A stretch of DNA of 64,000 bases from Akkermansia sp. (GCA_022787425.1 JALFWB010000011.1:124001-188000); one strand, 5' to 3'. Positions 47,178 through 56,944 are shown, counted from the stretch's first letter. The notes: a model not told the origin generated them from the sequence alone. Numbers and translations are program-made.

Positions 47178-48389
47178 TCACTGGGCTGTAGCGCGAAAAT
47201 CGGGAGCTTGCTGCAGCAGCGCCTTCACCTCCCCGAGCAGGAAGAAGGAGCCGCAGATGAGCGTGCGGGGCGGCAGAGCAGCCACGGCCTCGGCCAAAGT
47301 AGCGGGGGTGCTCACGGGGGCAGAGGAGACACGGCGCACCTTCTCCGCCAGCTCGACGGGGGGCAGGATACGCGGGGACTGCACGGGCGGCAGCACCCAT
47401 TCCTCCACGAGGGGGCTGAGCAGCTCCAGCACCTCATCCAGGGCCTTATCCGCCGCGCCCGCAAAGACGCAGCGGACCTTCTGCCCCGGGAACTCGCGGC
47501 GCCAGGTGGCGGTCAGCACGCGCATGGCGTGCGGGTTGTGCGCGCCGTCCAGAATCACCCCGGGGGCTATTTCCTCAAAACGGCCGGGCCACTGCACGCG
47601 TCGAAGGCCCTCCGCCAGCTCGGCCTCCGAGCACAGGAAACCCGGCAGGGTGCGCAGGGCTGCCACGGCCAAGGCAGCGTTGTGCCGCTGGTGCTCACCG
47701 CGCAGGCCGAGCGGCTGCGTGAGGGGCTCGGACACGATGCGGCACTCGGTGTCCATGGTCTGTGCTGCCTCGTGGATGGCCCGCCATGCCTCCGGCGACT
47801 GCGGGGCGGACACAGCGGGGCGATGCCAAGCGAGGATGGCTGCTTTCTCCCCTGCCACTTTGTAGAGGGTGTCGCCCAAGTACTGCGTGTGGTCCAGACC
47901 GATGGGTGTGAGCACCGCAACGTCCTTGGGTACGGCGTTGGTAGCATCCAGCCGGCCTCCCATACCTGTCTCCAGAACGATGAGGTCGACCTCACACTCT
48001 CGGAACCACAGCATCGCCAAGGCCAGCACCAGCTCAAAGAAGGTGGGCTTCACCTCCCACGGCTCGATGGTCTTGCGCAGCAGGCGCACCAGCCACACCA
48101 CGGCGTCATCGGGTATCATCTCTCCGTTCACCCGAATACGCTCATTGAAGCGCACCAAGTGCGGCGATGTGAAGAGTCCCGTGCGGTAACCGGCCGCGCG
48201 CGCCACGCTCTCGGCAAAGGCACAGGTAGATCCCTTGCCGTTCGTGCCTGCTACATGGATAACGCGCGCGCGCGGGTAGAGCACGCCAAGCTCGCGCAGC
48301 AGACGGGTGATGCCCTCCAGCCCCAGCTTAATACCGAAGAGCTGGGTGGAGTACAGCCAGTCCAGCTCGCGTTGCAGCTCTGTGCTCAT
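47178..48389 (-). CDS. folC: Folylpolyglutamate/dihydrofolate synthase
   Basis: FolC adds glutamate to dihydropteroate or folates. The 403-residue Mur-ligase-like protein has the P-loop VIHVAGTNGKGSTCAFAES, then TGLFTSPHLVRFNERIRVNGE, the motif LETGMGGRLDATNAV, and GLDHTQYLG. The C-terminal domain includes LDGAHNPHAMRVL. It follows ahcY by 12 bases in one unit, linking folate one-carbon supply to the methyl cycle. Confidence 0.95.
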   Translation of the reverse strand: MSTELQRELDWLYSTQLFGIKLGLEGITRLLRELGVLYPRARVIHVAGTNGKGSTCAFAESVARAAGYRTGLFTSPHLVRFNERIRVNGEMIPDDAVVWLVRLLRKTIEPWEVKPTFFELVLALAMLWFRECEVDLIVLETGMGGRLDATNAVPKDVAVLTPIGLDHTQYLGDTLYKVAGEKAAILAWHRPAVSAPQSPEAWRAIHEAAQTMDTECRIVSEPLTQPLGLRGEHQRHNAALAVAALRTLPGFLCSEAELAEGLRRVQWPGRFEEIAPGVILDGAHNPHAMRVLTATWRREFPGQKVRCVFAGAADKALDEVLELLSPLVEEWVLPPVQSPRILPPVELAEKVRRVSSAPVSTPATLAEAVAALPPRTLICGSFFLLGEVKALLQQAPDFRATAQ

Positions 48390-48401
48390 GGCTTCCGGGT
48401 A

Positions 48402-49814
48402 TCAATAGCGGTAGGCGTCGTTCTTGAAGGGTCCCTCCACCGGCACACCGATGTAATCGGCCTGTTTCTGCGTGAGGGTGGTGAGGTGCACCCCCAGCTT
48501 GGCCAAGTGCAACCGCGCCACTTCTTCGTCCAGTTTCTTGGGCAGCACCTGCACCTTCACCTCGGCTGTCTCGCGCTGCTCCCACAGGGCCATTTGGGCG
48601 AGCACTTGGTTGGTAAAGCTGTTACTCATCACAAACGAAGCATGCCCGGTCGCGCAGCCCAGATTCACCAGGCGTCCCTCGGCCAGCAGATACAGGCTGT
48701 GTCCGTCCGGGAAGGTGTATTTGTCCACCTGCGGCTTGATATTCGTGCAGACGATACCCTCGCGGGCCTGCAGGCGGGCCACCTGAATCTCGTTATCGAA
48801 GTGCCCGATGTTGCAGACGATGGCCTGGTCTTTCATGCGCTCCATGTGCTCCAGGGTGATGATGTCGCAGTTGCCGGTGCAGGTCACATAGATGTCACCC
48901 GTGCCGAGCGTATCCTCCACGGTCAGCACGCGGTAGCCTTCCATAGCGGCTTGCAGGGCGCAGATGGGGTCGGCCTCGGTCACGATGACCTGCGCGCCCA
49001 GCCCGCGGAGGGCCTGCGCGCAACCTTTGCCCACATCACCATAACCGCAGATGACGGCTACCTTGCCCGCTATCATCACGTCCGTTGCGCGCTTGATGCC
49101 GTCCGTAAGACTCTCGCGGCATCCGTAGAGATTGTCAAACTTGCTCTTGGTGACGGAGTCGTTCACGTTGATGGCGGGGAAGAGCAGCCGGCCCTCGCGC
49201 TCCATGCGGTAGAGGCGGTGCACGCCGGTCGTGGTCTCCTCGGAAACGCCCTTCACCTCGGGCACCCAGCGGTGGAAGATTCCGGGCTGCTCGGCGGCGA
49301 TGCGCTTGAGCAGGGCCTTAATGACGCGCTCTTCCTCGCTGCCGCCGGGGGTGTTCACCCAGGGGTCGCCTTCCTCCATCTCGTAGCCTTTGTGCAGCAG
49401 CAGCGTGGCGTCGCCGCCGTCGTCAACAATCAACTGCGGGCCCAGACCGTCCTCGTGGCACAGGGCTTTCCAGGTGCAGTCCCAGTACTCCTCGGGTGTC
49501 TCGCCTTTCCAGGCAAACACGGGCACGCCTGCTGCGGCAATAGCGGCGGCGGCGTGGTCTTGGGTGGAGAAGATGTTGCAGCTGGCCCAGCGCACCTTCG
49601 CGCCGAGGGCCACCAGGGTCTCGATGAGAATGGCGGTCTGAATCGTCATGTGCAGCGAGCCGGAGATGCGCACACCGGCCAAGGGCTGCTGCGGACCGTA
49701 TTTCTCTCGGCAGGCCATCAGGCCCGGCATCTCGTACTCGGAAATCTCAATCTCTTTCCGACCCCAATCCTTCAGGCTGATGTCGGCCACCTTATATGCT
49801 GCGCTCTCGGTCAT
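48402..49814 (-). CDS. ahcY: Adenosylhomocysteinase
   Basis: AhcY hydrolyses S-adenosylhomocysteine to adenosine and homocysteine, using tightly bound NAD. The 470-residue protein starts at ATG 49814 ([20 protein letters not shown]). It shows [20 protein letters not shown], the NAD-binding [20 protein letters not shown] and [10 protein letters not shown]. It ends in the classical Lys-Tyr C-terminus region, here FKNDAYRY. The open frame upstream (to 50117) overlaps the promoter and a divergent gene and was rejected. Confidence 0.97.
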   Translation of the reverse strand: MTESAAYKVADISLKDWGRKEIEISEYEMPGLMACREKYGPQQPLAGVRISGSLHMTIQTAILIETLVALGAKVRWASCNIFSTQDHAAAAIAAAGVPVFAWKGETPEEYWDCTWKALCHEDGLGPQLIVDDGGDATLLLHKGYEMEEGDPWVNTPGGSEEERVIKALLKRIAAEQPGIFHRWVPEVKGVSEETTTGVHRLYRMEREGRLLFPAINVNDSVTKSKFDNLYGCRESLTDGIKRATDVMIAGKVAVICGYGDVGKGCAQALRGLGAQVIVTEADPICALQAAMEGYRVLTVEDTLGTGDIYVTCTGNCDIITLEHMERMKDQAIVCNIGHFDNEIQVARLQAREGIVCTNIKPQVDKYTFPDGHSLYLLAEGRLVNLGCATGHASFVMSNSFTNQVLAQMALWEQRETAEVKVQVLPKKLDEEVARLHLAKLGVHLTTLTQKQADYIGVPVEGPFKNDAYRY

Positions 49815-49821
49815 ACGCCCC

Positions 49822-49850
49822 AGTCTACCCCCCACTCCGCCGCTTGTCAA
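49822..49850 (-). promoter_or_regulatory. ahcY-folC promoter, leaderless
   Basis: Minus strand: TTGACA (49850-49845), 17 bp, TAGACT (49827-49822), 7 bases before the ATG. Confidence 0.75.
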
Positions 49851-49939
49851 TCCTTTTGTGCGGCGGCATTCGGGCAAATCGGCGGCGGGGTAGGCTCCGG
49901 ATTCGGCACAAAAAAGTGCCGTTATGGCACACATTTTGC

Positions 49940-49967
49940 TTGCATGGGGGTGGGGCTTGCGTAGAAT
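49940..49967 (+). promoter_or_regulatory. Promoter of the RRM protein gene
   Basis: TTGCAT (49940-49945), 16 bp, TAGAAT (49962-49967). The leader to ATG 50116 is about 140 nt, unusually long for this window. Confidence 0.65.
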
Positions 49968-50115
49968 AATGAAAGGACGTGCTGTGTCCACCCGTTTTGA
50001 AGCAACGAGGGGAGGGACGGCCGTTCGCCCCCATTTGCCGTGCGACCGGGTGCGTTTGAGGAGCAGTCGGTCCGCGCGCGCCATAAACCACACACATATC
50101 AACATTAACTCACAC

Positions 50116-50772
50116 ATGGCAGAACACCATACTCAAGGCAGACAGGGTCAGGGTGCACGCCGGCGTCGCTACAACAGCAACAAACGCCGCCACCGCATGC
50201 CCCGCCCGGAGCAGGCCCCCGCAAAGAAGCCCTCTCTGCTGCGTCGTATCCTGAGCTTCTTCGGCATCGGCAAGAAGAAGGACTCTCTCAAAAAAGACCA
50301 ACCCAAGGAGGTTTCCGGGTCCAACAAACAGGCCCCCAAACAGAGGGTGCGCATCGCGAAATCCGCCCAAAACCAAGCCGCCGGCAATCCCGCCGCCCCG
50401 CGCAAGAAGCGCCCGAACTCCACCCCGCCGACCCAGAACGGCCGACTTTACGTGGGCAATCTCTCCTACGAGGCTACCGAGGCCGAGCTGGAGGACCTTT
50501 TCAAGGGCTTCGGCAATGTTCGCAGCGTGGAGGTGATCTACAACCCGCGTACCTACAAGAGCAAGGGCTACGCCTTCGTAGAAATGTGCCGTCTGGAGGA
50601 CGCACGCCGCGCAGCAGAGGTGCTGCACGGGCAGCCCTTCATGGGCCGCGAAATGATGGTGAGTGCTGCCAGCGAGCGCCGCGAGAAGTCCGAGGAAACC
50701 GAGCAGACCCCCGCTCCTGCCGCCGAGCCCACACCCGCGCCCGAGCCGCCCGCAGAGTCCGCCGAGGCGTAA
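50116..50772 (+). CDS. RRM-domain RNA-binding protein
   Basis: The 218-residue protein has one RNA-recognition motif (about residues 109-190) with RNP2 LYVGNL (111-116) and RNP1 KGYAFVEM (150-157). Before it lies a basic, disordered region ([13 protein letters not shown] and repeated Lys/Arg), with a short hydrophobic patch [12 protein letters not shown] (41-52). After it comes an acidic/Pro-Ala tail. Bacterial RRM proteins bind single-stranded RNA and are often cold-regulated; targets are unknown here. The long 5' leader suggests post-transcriptional control. Confidence 0.9.
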   Translation: MAEHHTQGRQGQGARRRRYNSNKRRHRMPRPEQAPAKKPSLLRRILSFFGIGKKKDSLKKDQPKEVSGSNKQAPKQRVRIAKSAQNQAAGNPAAPRKKRPNSTPPTQNGRLYVGNLSYEATEAELEDLFKGFGNVRSVEVIYNPRTYKSKGYAFVEMCRLEDARRAAEVLHGQPFMGREMMVSAASERREKSEETEQTPAPAAEPTPAPEPPAESAEA

Positions 50773-50892
50773 TCTCCCCCTTCCCTACTTTTCCCGAGCT
50801 GCAGGAGACCTCCTCCTGCGGCTCTCTCTGCATCCACCCCTCCAGAGAGGAGCCGCATGCATAAGGCAAGCCCATGTCCAATTTCCGGAGGG

Positions 50893-51918
50893 TCATTCGG
50901 AGGACGACTTCAGGAGCGCGGGGGGAAATAGGACCCTGCCTAAGTCTCTTCTGTAGTAACGCTGGCGGAAGGAAAGATCGAATGCTTGTTGGTAGATCAG
51001 AATGACGTTCAGCGGCAGCCGCTTGCGTATTTCCTGAGCTATCTTGTAGCCACGGAGATGCCATGCCTTGATGGTATGGGATAGCCTGGCACTAACGAAG
51101 CCATCGACCTTCATGGAGCGTTCTGCCAGGCGGTGAAAATCCTTAATCCATGCATCCAGTCCGTCGATATCAGAGAAATCGAACTGCAGATCATTAATGT
51201 GCAGATAGGAGTACTCCCCGATTGACATACCCTTCGTTTCCTCCCAAAACATGCAACCGAAGTCTACCCACATGTTGACCAAGTAGGCACAAGGCATGGC
51301 GTAGCGGAACTGAGGTTTTGCCACGAAGTAGCATTCTGTGGATTGAAGGTACCACTCTACCAAAGCCGAGGATTGCAGATCCTGATGGTAGTACGGGTGC
51401 TCTCGGATGAGTGTTCGAAATTCCTCCGACTCCCTATACTTGGGGGTGTAGGCATACCACTGTTCTTTCATGTTGTCTTCCTTGCGAAAGGACATGAACA
51501 GAATAGCGACGTACAGGTAGTTGATGAAGTGCTTGATTTTGAGCACAGCCGAGTGGGAGCTTCCGTGATCATCCGTTACGGTCAGCAGAGCGATGGGGGA
51601 GGGATGCTCCTCATCTAAATAACGGTAGGACTTCTTCACGGCTGACTCCGGAATGTCCGTTATGTCGCAGGTCAGGCCGGCACCCGAACCGAAGGTTACC
51701 GAAGCATGGCGTTCATCGCGGGCTACGGCTTCCATCCAAGCCTTGATTTTCTGCAAATCGTCATGGGCTGCACACAGCGTACCCGGAACGGCTTGCAGCT
51801 CACCCAATATGAGGTAAAAAGTCCACTTGCCGGCCAAAACTCGACCTCGGCGGAAAGCAAATTCATCCACCTCCCGCAGCAAACCTTTCTCAAATAACAG
51901 AGCGTTTCTCGTTTTCAT
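50893..51918 (-). CDS. Hypothetical protein in AT-richer island
   Basis: I do not recognise this 341-residue protein. It has no signal peptide; one hydrophobic stretch, FINYLYVAILFMSF (about 128-141), could be a buried helix. The C-terminal half is rich in Tyr, Trp and Arg (SHTIKAWHLRGYKIAQEIRK). Base composition is lower in GC than the housekeeping genes, and it stands beside an Abi_2-family gene, so an accessory or defence role is possible but unproven. Its own promoter lies just upstream. Confidence 0.75.
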   Translation of the reverse strand: MKTRNALLFEKGLLREVDEFAFRRGRVLAGKWTFYLILGELQAVPGTLCAAHDDLQKIKAWMEAVARDERHASVTFGSGAGLTCDITDIPESAVKKSYRYLDEEHPSPIALLTVTDDHGSSHSAVLKIKHFINYLYVAILFMSFRKEDNMKEQWYAYTPKYRESEEFRTLIREHPYYHQDLQSSALVEWYLQSTECYFVAKPQFRYAMPCAYLVNMWVDFGCMFWEETKGMSIGEYSYLHINDLQFDFSDIDGLDAWIKDFHRLAERSMKVDGFVSARLSHTIKAWHLRGYKIAQEIRKRLPLNVILIYQQAFDLSFRQRYYRRDLGRVLFPPALLKSSSE

Positions 51919-51929
51919 TCACTTTATAT

Positions 51930-51958
51930 ATTCTATTCCCATAACCGACCCTTGACAA
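51930..51958 (-). promoter_or_regulatory. Promoter of the 50893-51918 gene, near-leaderless
   Basis: Minus strand: TTGTCA (51958-51953), 17 bp, TAGAAT (51935-51930), 11 bases before the ATG. Confidence 0.65.
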
Positions 51959-52286
51959 GTCTATTTTCTATTCACTTCAAAAAAACGTCACTGAGTCTCC
52001 TCCCGTTCTCAGGTCAGTCTCGATCATCTAAAAAGAGGCACAGACGAGGCCACTGTCGTCGTCAGCAAAAGCTGTGTAAGCAGGGTAGTCTTCATGATAT
52101 TCAATGGACAATCCACCCTTGGGGCCAAAACAGCAGAAACAGAAACTAATTGAAAGCAAAATAAGTCACATGATGATTTCTGGGGCTCTTCTCAATCAGG
52201 AACGCATTCAGATTTCGCAGGAAAAGCTCAGTAGCAGGGTTCGGCCATACGCTTCTTCTCGGGGTAGTCCTGTCTTGTAACTGCTC
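51959..52286. other. AT-richer intergenic stretch, nothing recognised
   Basis: About 330 bases between two minus-strand genes. No convincing gene, RNA or repeat was seen. A plus-strand frame of about 65 codons (51952-52149) has no family resemblance. It may be a remnant of inserted DNA. Confidence 0.5.
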
Positions 52287-53237
52287 CTAGCTCCATAGGG
52301 GATGCTTATACCATTTGTCGGGCAGGCCCATCATTGATAATTTAATATCTGAATATGCAGGATTGTTTATGACATCCAGAAGTTTTTCTTTCCACCCGTT
52401 CTTAGGATCTATCCGCATCAGCAGGATTTGGCACAGCGTCAACATAATACCTGTTTTCGTAATATCAAATCCTGCTTTGATGTCTTTCCTCGATGGAGCT
52501 TGTACCTGTTCCCATTGCCCGGAACATTGATTGTACGACACAGTCCAAGCCTTGTCCTTTTTAGGAATAGAAGGTTGTTTCACCCATGCTCGGTTCCACA
52601 CACGATTATGATGGGCACAGGCGTTCCGCACATCATTCAATGAGCGAAGCCATGAAAGCATGATTCGCGGCTGACCGATATTGAAGGAGCGTGACGTAAC
52701 CTTTTGTATTTTCTGTTCCACTCCATCATAGAAAACCACTGTTGAACCAAAGTCCATTAATTCACACGCAATCCATATGGGAAGATACTCATCCGAATAC
52801 TTATTAAAGAAATCAATCACCATCTTTGACCTGCTGTAACGTGCTGCATTGATTTGCTTTTGATACCACACATTCCAGTCCTTATCTGATAGCCCGGGAA
52901 AGTTTTCTCGATTAAGGTAGCCAAAAGCTTCATATTCCTTCGCAAAAAAGTGAACTAATCGATTACGAACAGCGATCTCAATCCGTTCTAATGCCTCCAG
53001 AAGCAAAGCTCGTATTTTTCTATCAAAACAATAAATTCGCCATACGAAATCGAAATTTACGGGTATTCTTCCGTCATGATCAGTAAAAGTAATCCAATAA
53101 GCACTTAGCCTTTGATACCCAACCTCTTTCAGTCTTTCGCATATGAAGGCGACATCTCCGAATATCCCCTTCTCAACGAGCAGTGAAGTCAATTCGCCAT
53201 AATCTTGAAACGGATGATCGTATGGGATCTTGCTCAT
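52287..53237 (-). CDS. Abi_2-family (AbiD/AbiF-like) abortive infection protein
   Basis: The 316-residue protein matches Abi_2 phage-resistance proteins, which carry HEPN-type RNase features. The N-terminal block FICERLKEVGYQRLSAYWITF and DRKIRALLLEALERIEIAVRNRL are family hallmarks. The segment LRSLNDVRNACAHHNRVWNR contains the HEPN R-x4-H signature (RNACAH). The gene is clearly AT-richer than its neighbours, pointing to transfer. The start ATG 53237 is preceded by a terminator-like hairpin and a T run. Confidence 0.88.
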   Translation of the reverse strand: MSKIPYDHPFQDYGELTSLLVEKGIFGDVAFICERLKEVGYQRLSAYWITFTDHDGRIPVNFDFVWRIYCFDRKIRALLLEALERIEIAVRNRLVHFFAKEYEAFGYLNRENFPGLSDKDWNVWYQKQINAARYSRSKMVIDFFNKYSDEYLPIWIACELMDFGSTVVFYDGVEQKIQKVTSRSFNIGQPRIMLSWLRSLNDVRNACAHHNRVWNRAWVKQPSIPKKDKAWTVSYNQCSGQWEQVQAPSRKDIKAGFDITKTGIMLTLCQILLMRIDPKNGWKEKLLDVINNPAYSDIKLSMMGLPDKWYKHPLWS

Positions 53238-53303
53238 AAAAATAAAGGCACGCTTTGTTGCGCATAGTCCTGCACTGGGCAAGAGCAGAGGCGTCAGCGT
53301 GCC
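53238..53303 (-). terminator. Terminator-like hairpin directly before the Abi_2 start
   Basis: Minus strand: GGCACGCT (53303-53296) with AGCGTGCC (53254-53247), loop of 41 bases, then TTTATTTTT running to the ATG. It may end the PBP-fabG-rlmH transcript or act as an attenuator for the Abi gene. Confidence 0.6.
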
Positions 53304-53440
53304 ATGACAAGCTCATTAAAGCACATTAGGGATAAAAGTCAAGACTTTTTTTTCATAACAGACCTCTTTTTTTCATAGCATAATTTAGAACGCGCCCCAC
53401 GAGATCATAGTGCATGAGAGATAAATTCCTCTGTCTGTTC

Positions 53441-53881
53441 TCAATCCCGGTGGTAGGGCGAGCCTGCGAGGAGGGTGTGGACGCGGTAAAGCTGCTCGAG
53501 GAGGACGACGAGGGCGAGCTCGTGCTGCATGGTGTGGCAGCCCAGGCACATGCAGAAATCGCAGGCGCGGCGCAGGGCCGGGGTATGGCCGTCCGCCGCG
53601 CCGATGAGGAAGGCCACATGCTTGACGGCGCGGAGCTGCCACTCACGCACCAGGGCCTCGAAGCGGCGTGTGGTCCAGTTCTCGCCCCGCTCGTCCAAGG
53701 CAATGCGCAGGCAGCCGGAGGTGGCATCCAGCAAGCGGCGCGACACCTCCTCCGACGGGCCGGCCTTCACATAGCGCAGCTCGACCTTGCCGAGGGGGCG
53801 CAGGCGCTCCTCGAAGAAGCGCACGCCCTCCCGCGCGTAAGCCAGCGAAGGCTTGGCCGCAGCCGCTACAATAAAGTCCAT
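53441..53881 (-). CDS. rlmH: 23S rRNA pseudouridine-1915 methyltransferase
   Basis: RlmH is a SPOUT-fold enzyme that methylates a pseudouridine in helix 69 of 23S rRNA. The 146-residue protein has [35 protein letters not shown] (SAM-binding knot) and [25 protein letters not shown] at the C-terminus. The start at 53881 ([13 protein letters not shown]) fits the family; an ATG at 53905 would overlap the fabG stop. It follows fabG by 27 bases. Confidence 0.93.
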   Translation of the reverse strand: MDFIVAAAAKPSLAYAREGVRFFEERLRPLGKVELRYVKAGPSEEVSRRLLDATSGCLRIALDERGENWTTRRFEALVREWQLRAVKHVAFLIGAADGHTPALRRACDFCMCLGCHTMQHELALVVLLEQLYRVHTLLAGSPYHRD

Positions 53882-53908
53882 ACCCGCCGGGGAAGCGTGG
53901 AGCAAGGG

Positions 53909-54655
53909 TTACATGGTCATACCGCCGTCCACCACCAACACCTGGCCGGTGATGTAGCGCGCCTCGTCCGAGGCCAGGAAGAGGGCCGCATTCGCGATGT
54001 CCTCCGGCTTGCCGAGGTCCGCTAGGGGAATGCGGGCAACGATGGCCTCCTTAGCCTTCTCCGGGATGGCGTCCGTCATCTCGGTAGCGATAAAGCCGGG
54101 GGCAATGGCGTTGCAGGTCACCTTACGGGAGGCCATCTCCTGCGCCACGGACTTGGTGAGACCGATGACACCGGCCTTGGAGGCGGCGTAGTTGACTTGC
54201 CCGGCGTTACCGGTGATGCCGACCACGGAGCTCATGTTAATGATGCGACCGGCGGGGCTCTTCATGAGCGGGCGCATCAGGGCCTTGATGAAGAGGTAAA
54301 CGCTCTTGAGGTTGGTGGAGATGACGGCATCCCAATCCGCGTCCTTCATGCGCATCAGCAGTCCGTCCTTGGTGATGCCGGCGTTGTTCACCAAGATGTC
54401 CACGGCGGGGTGCTCCGCCAGGATGGCCTTGACGCAGGCTGCGACGGCCTCAGGGTCCGCCACATCGCAGGGGAACGCCACGCAGCTGCCGGGGTAGTCC
54501 GCATTGATGGACTCCGCCGCGCCACCGCAGGAAGCGGGGTTGCGAGAAATGAGAATGACCTTGGCACCCTCCGCAGCGAAGCGACGCGCAACGGCGTTGC
54601 CGATACCGCGACCGGCACCGGTCACAATGGCTGTTTTTCCTTCCAGTTTCTTCAT
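53909..54655 (-). CDS. fabG: 3-oxoacyl-ACP reductase
   Basis: FabG performs the NADPH-dependent first reduction in fatty-acid elongation. The 248-residue short-chain dehydrogenase shows the cofactor motif TGAGRGIGNAVARRF, NNAG, and the catalytic Ser-Tyr-Lys in NMSSVVGITGNAGQVNYAASK. It ends with ITGQVLVVDGGMTM, the standard FabG C-terminus. It sits between the PBP gene (30 bases) and rlmH in one operon. Confidence 0.95.
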   Translation of the reverse strand: MKKLEGKTAIVTGAGRGIGNAVARRFAAEGAKVILISRNPASCGGAAESINADYPGSCVAFPCDVADPEAVAACVKAILAEHPAVDILVNNAGITKDGLLMRMKDADWDAVISTNLKSVYLFIKALMRPLMKSPAGRIINMSSVVGITGNAGQVNYAASKAGVIGLTKSVAQEMASRKVTCNAIAPGFIATEMTDAIPEKAKEAIVARIPLADLGKPEDIANAALFLASDEARYITGQVLVVDGGMTM

Positions 54656-54685
54656 GTCAGTGGTTTATTCGGTTATCAAGAAAAA

Positions 54686-56935
54686 TCAATCACGGGAACG
54701 CTCCTCATCCCAACCGCTGCGCTCACGGCGGGTACGCTCACGCTCACGGGCGCGGCGTGCGTTCTCCTCCTTCACACGCTGCAGGGCAGCGGCCTGCTCG
54801 GCTTCCTCTTCGGACACCTCCTCTGCAGTCTCATCACGCGAGACACCGGGCAGCACGGGCTCCTCCTTCAGGGCCTCCTGCATACTTGTCTTCACTCGGT
54901 TGAAAAAAGCGCGCACGATAGCAGCCGCCATACGGCCGCCGGAGATACGTTCTCCCTTGTTACCCTCGTACAGGGCCACATAGGCAAAGCGCGGGTTATC
55001 CGCCGGAACATAGCCTGCGAACCATGCCAAGCGGCGGTCCTCGGAGGGCGGCCCCCACTGGGCGGTGCCTGTCTTACCTGCGTTGCTCACATAGCCCAGC
55101 TGAGCCCCGCGACCGGAGCCCCCGTTCACCACTGCCTTGGTACCCTTGCGCACGGTAACCAATGCCCCGGCAAAATCCTTGAGACTGCTTTGGGAGGACG
55201 GCTGGAATTGGTAGACCACATTGCCGTCAGAATCCAGCACCTGCTTCACCAAGTGCAGCTTAGGCAGGTAGCGTCCGTTCGCAATGCCGCTGAAGGCATG
55301 GGCCACCTGCAGAGGGGTGGCCAACAGGGGGCCTTGGCCGATGGAGATGTTCGCCTCATCGCCCTTCTTGAAGCCACGCCCATAGTTGCGGTTCATCCAG
55401 TGCTCATCCGGCACCAAGCCCGCCTTCTCCGGCAGGGGGATGCCCGTGGGTGCCCCGTAACCGAAACGCCGCGCGGTGTCGCACAGGCGCACAGCCCCCA
55501 CAGCGGGCTCCATCGTGGCCGTCACTTGGTACATGTAGGGGTTATTCGAGATGGCAAGTGCCGTCACACAGTTGATGCTTCCCTCAAAACGGCTATGGTT
55601 CACAAATCGATAACCGCCGATGAGCATGGCGTGGGGGCAGAAGATGTGGGTGGATTCCTTCACGATGCCGTAGCGCAGAGCGGCTGCCACCGTGATGGTC
55701 TTGAAGGTGGAGGCCGGTGGATACACGCCCGCAAAGGCACGGCTCACAAGCGGCGTTGCGGGGTCCTCCCGCAGTTTTTTGTAGTCCTCCTCGGAGATTT
55801 TCGGGATAAAGATATTCGGGTCGAAGTTCGGAGCCGTCGCCAGCACCAAAATCTCCCCGGTGTGTACATCAATGAGGACGAAGGCCCCGCGATGGTGCGT
55901 GTTCTTGTAAAGGGCTTCCTCCGCCGCCTTCTGCCATTCCAAGTTCAGGGTCGTCACCACCGTGCCGCCGGCCTTGGGCTTAATCTGCAATTCATCGAGG
56001 ATCTTCTTGCCGTTCTCATCGAACATCAGGCGCCACACCCCGGGGCGGCCCGTCAGTTGCTTGTTGAACTTGAGCTCCAGCCCCGCGCGGCCCTCATGGT
56101 TCTCGAAAATCGGGTCGTTATGGTTGATGGGCCCGGTGGGAAGTTTGGCCTTAATGCCTGTATAACCAAGAATATGACAAGCGGTTGTTTTGTTGGGGTA
56201 AAGGCGGATGTAATTGGGCACCAACTTGGCATACGGCACAGCGGCCATGGCCTCACGAACCTTCTGCGGCAGGGCCGTTCCCCGCACGGTGGGTCCTACG
56301 GGCAACGGCAACCAGCGGCGGTCTTTGTAGTGTGCCAGAATTTTCTCATCGCTCAGCGCACTCATCTTCAACCCCCGCTTCGTAAATTCGTCTATCACCC
56401 GGTGCGCAATGCTCAGGATGTTCGCCTCGCTCTCATCCATCAGTTGCCCGAAGTCGATCGCGGGCTGGTACGCCACCTCGGAGGTAGCCATCACGCGCCC
56501 GAGTCGATCCGTCACCATCCCACGGGGCCCCGGCACCGTCAGGGACATGGTGCGGGCGTTGCGTCGGGTGGTGGCATAGGTTTCACGCGAGGGATCCTGC
56601 ACGGCCATGTCGTCCTCCGTCAGCCCGGTCGGGGGCATTGACGGCACAGGGCGATCGGACTCGCCGCCTCCCAAGCCGAAGTCACCGGAGCTGTCCACAG
56701 CGGCCTGCGTGGGGTCGTCGGCATCACCGGGTTCCACACCTTGGTGCACCTCCAAGCGGTCCTCACCGCCCAGCTTCACAGTCTCCACAGTGGTCTCCTC
56801 CTCGTCGTCCTCGGTCACGGGGATGGCATCCTCCTCCTGCTCGGCCGGCAGCGTGGGAACAGCAGCGGCGGGCAGAGCGGTCAGCGACAGGGCCGCCGAG
56901 CCGAGCATCAGGACAAGTAGCGTCTTCTTCAGCAT
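54686..56935 (-). CDS. Penicillin-binding transpeptidase, PBP2-like
   Basis: The 749-residue protein is a class B PBP that cross-links peptidoglycan. It shows a PBP dimer domain (about 130-330, GPRGMVTDRLGRVMA) and a transpeptidase domain with the nucleophile PASTFKTI, SNN in AISNNPYMY, and GKTGTAQWG. The N-terminus looks like a cleavable signal peptide (ALPAAAVP) rather than an anchor, followed by an acidic, disordered linker (about 30-110). The C-terminus is a charged Glu/Arg-rich tail. It leads an operon with fabG and rlmH; in many bacteria rlmH is next to mrdA. Confidence 0.92.
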   Translation of the reverse strand: MLKKTLLVLMLGSAALSLTALPAAAVPTLPAEQEEDAIPVTEDDEEETTVETVKLGGEDRLEVHQGVEPGDADDPTQAAVDSSGDFGLGGGESDRPVPSMPPTGLTEDDMAVQDPSRETYATTRRNARTMSLTVPGPRGMVTDRLGRVMATSEVAYQPAIDFGQLMDESEANILSIAHRVIDEFTKRGLKMSALSDEKILAHYKDRRWLPLPVGPTVRGTALPQKVREAMAAVPYAKLVPNYIRLYPNKTTACHILGYTGIKAKLPTGPINHNDPIFENHEGRAGLELKFNKQLTGRPGVWRLMFDENGKKILDELQIKPKAGGTVVTTLNLEWQKAAEEALYKNTHHRGAFVLIDVHTGEILVLATAPNFDPNIFIPKISEEDYKKLREDPATPLVSRAFAGVYPPASTFKTITVAAALRYGIVKESTHIFCPHAMLIGGYRFVNHSRFEGSINCVTALAISNNPYMYQVTATMEPAVGAVRLCDTARRFGYGAPTGIPLPEKAGLVPDEHWMNRNYGRGFKKGDEANISIGQGPLLATPLQVAHAFSGIANGRYLPKLHLVKQVLDSDGNVVYQFQPSSQSSLKDFAGALVTVRKGTKAVVNGGSGRGAQLGYVSNAGKTGTAQWGPPSEDRRLAWFAGYVPADNPRFAYVALYEGNKGERISGGRMAAAIVRAFFNRVKTSMQEALKEEPVLPGVSRDETAEEVSEEEAEQAAALQRVKEENARRARERERTRRERSGWDEERSRD

Positions 56936-56944
56936 TGCGCTCCC

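Noticed and set aside
49815..50117. Upstream extension of ahcY
   Set aside because: It covers a consensus promoter and the start region of the divergent RRM gene.
51952..52149. Plus-strand frame of 65 codons
   Set aside because: No homology-like features and no promoter close to its start; probably chance.
53341..53389. Two T-runs followed by CATAACA/CATAGCA, looking like a short direct repeat
   Set aside because: Only two short imperfect units; on the minus strand they encode ATG-Lys-Lys starts by chance. Not a CRISPR or mobile element end.
54197..56641. Plus-strand open frame of 814 codons across fabG and the PBP gene
   Set aside because: Spans two well-supported minus-strand genes; no recognisable protein.
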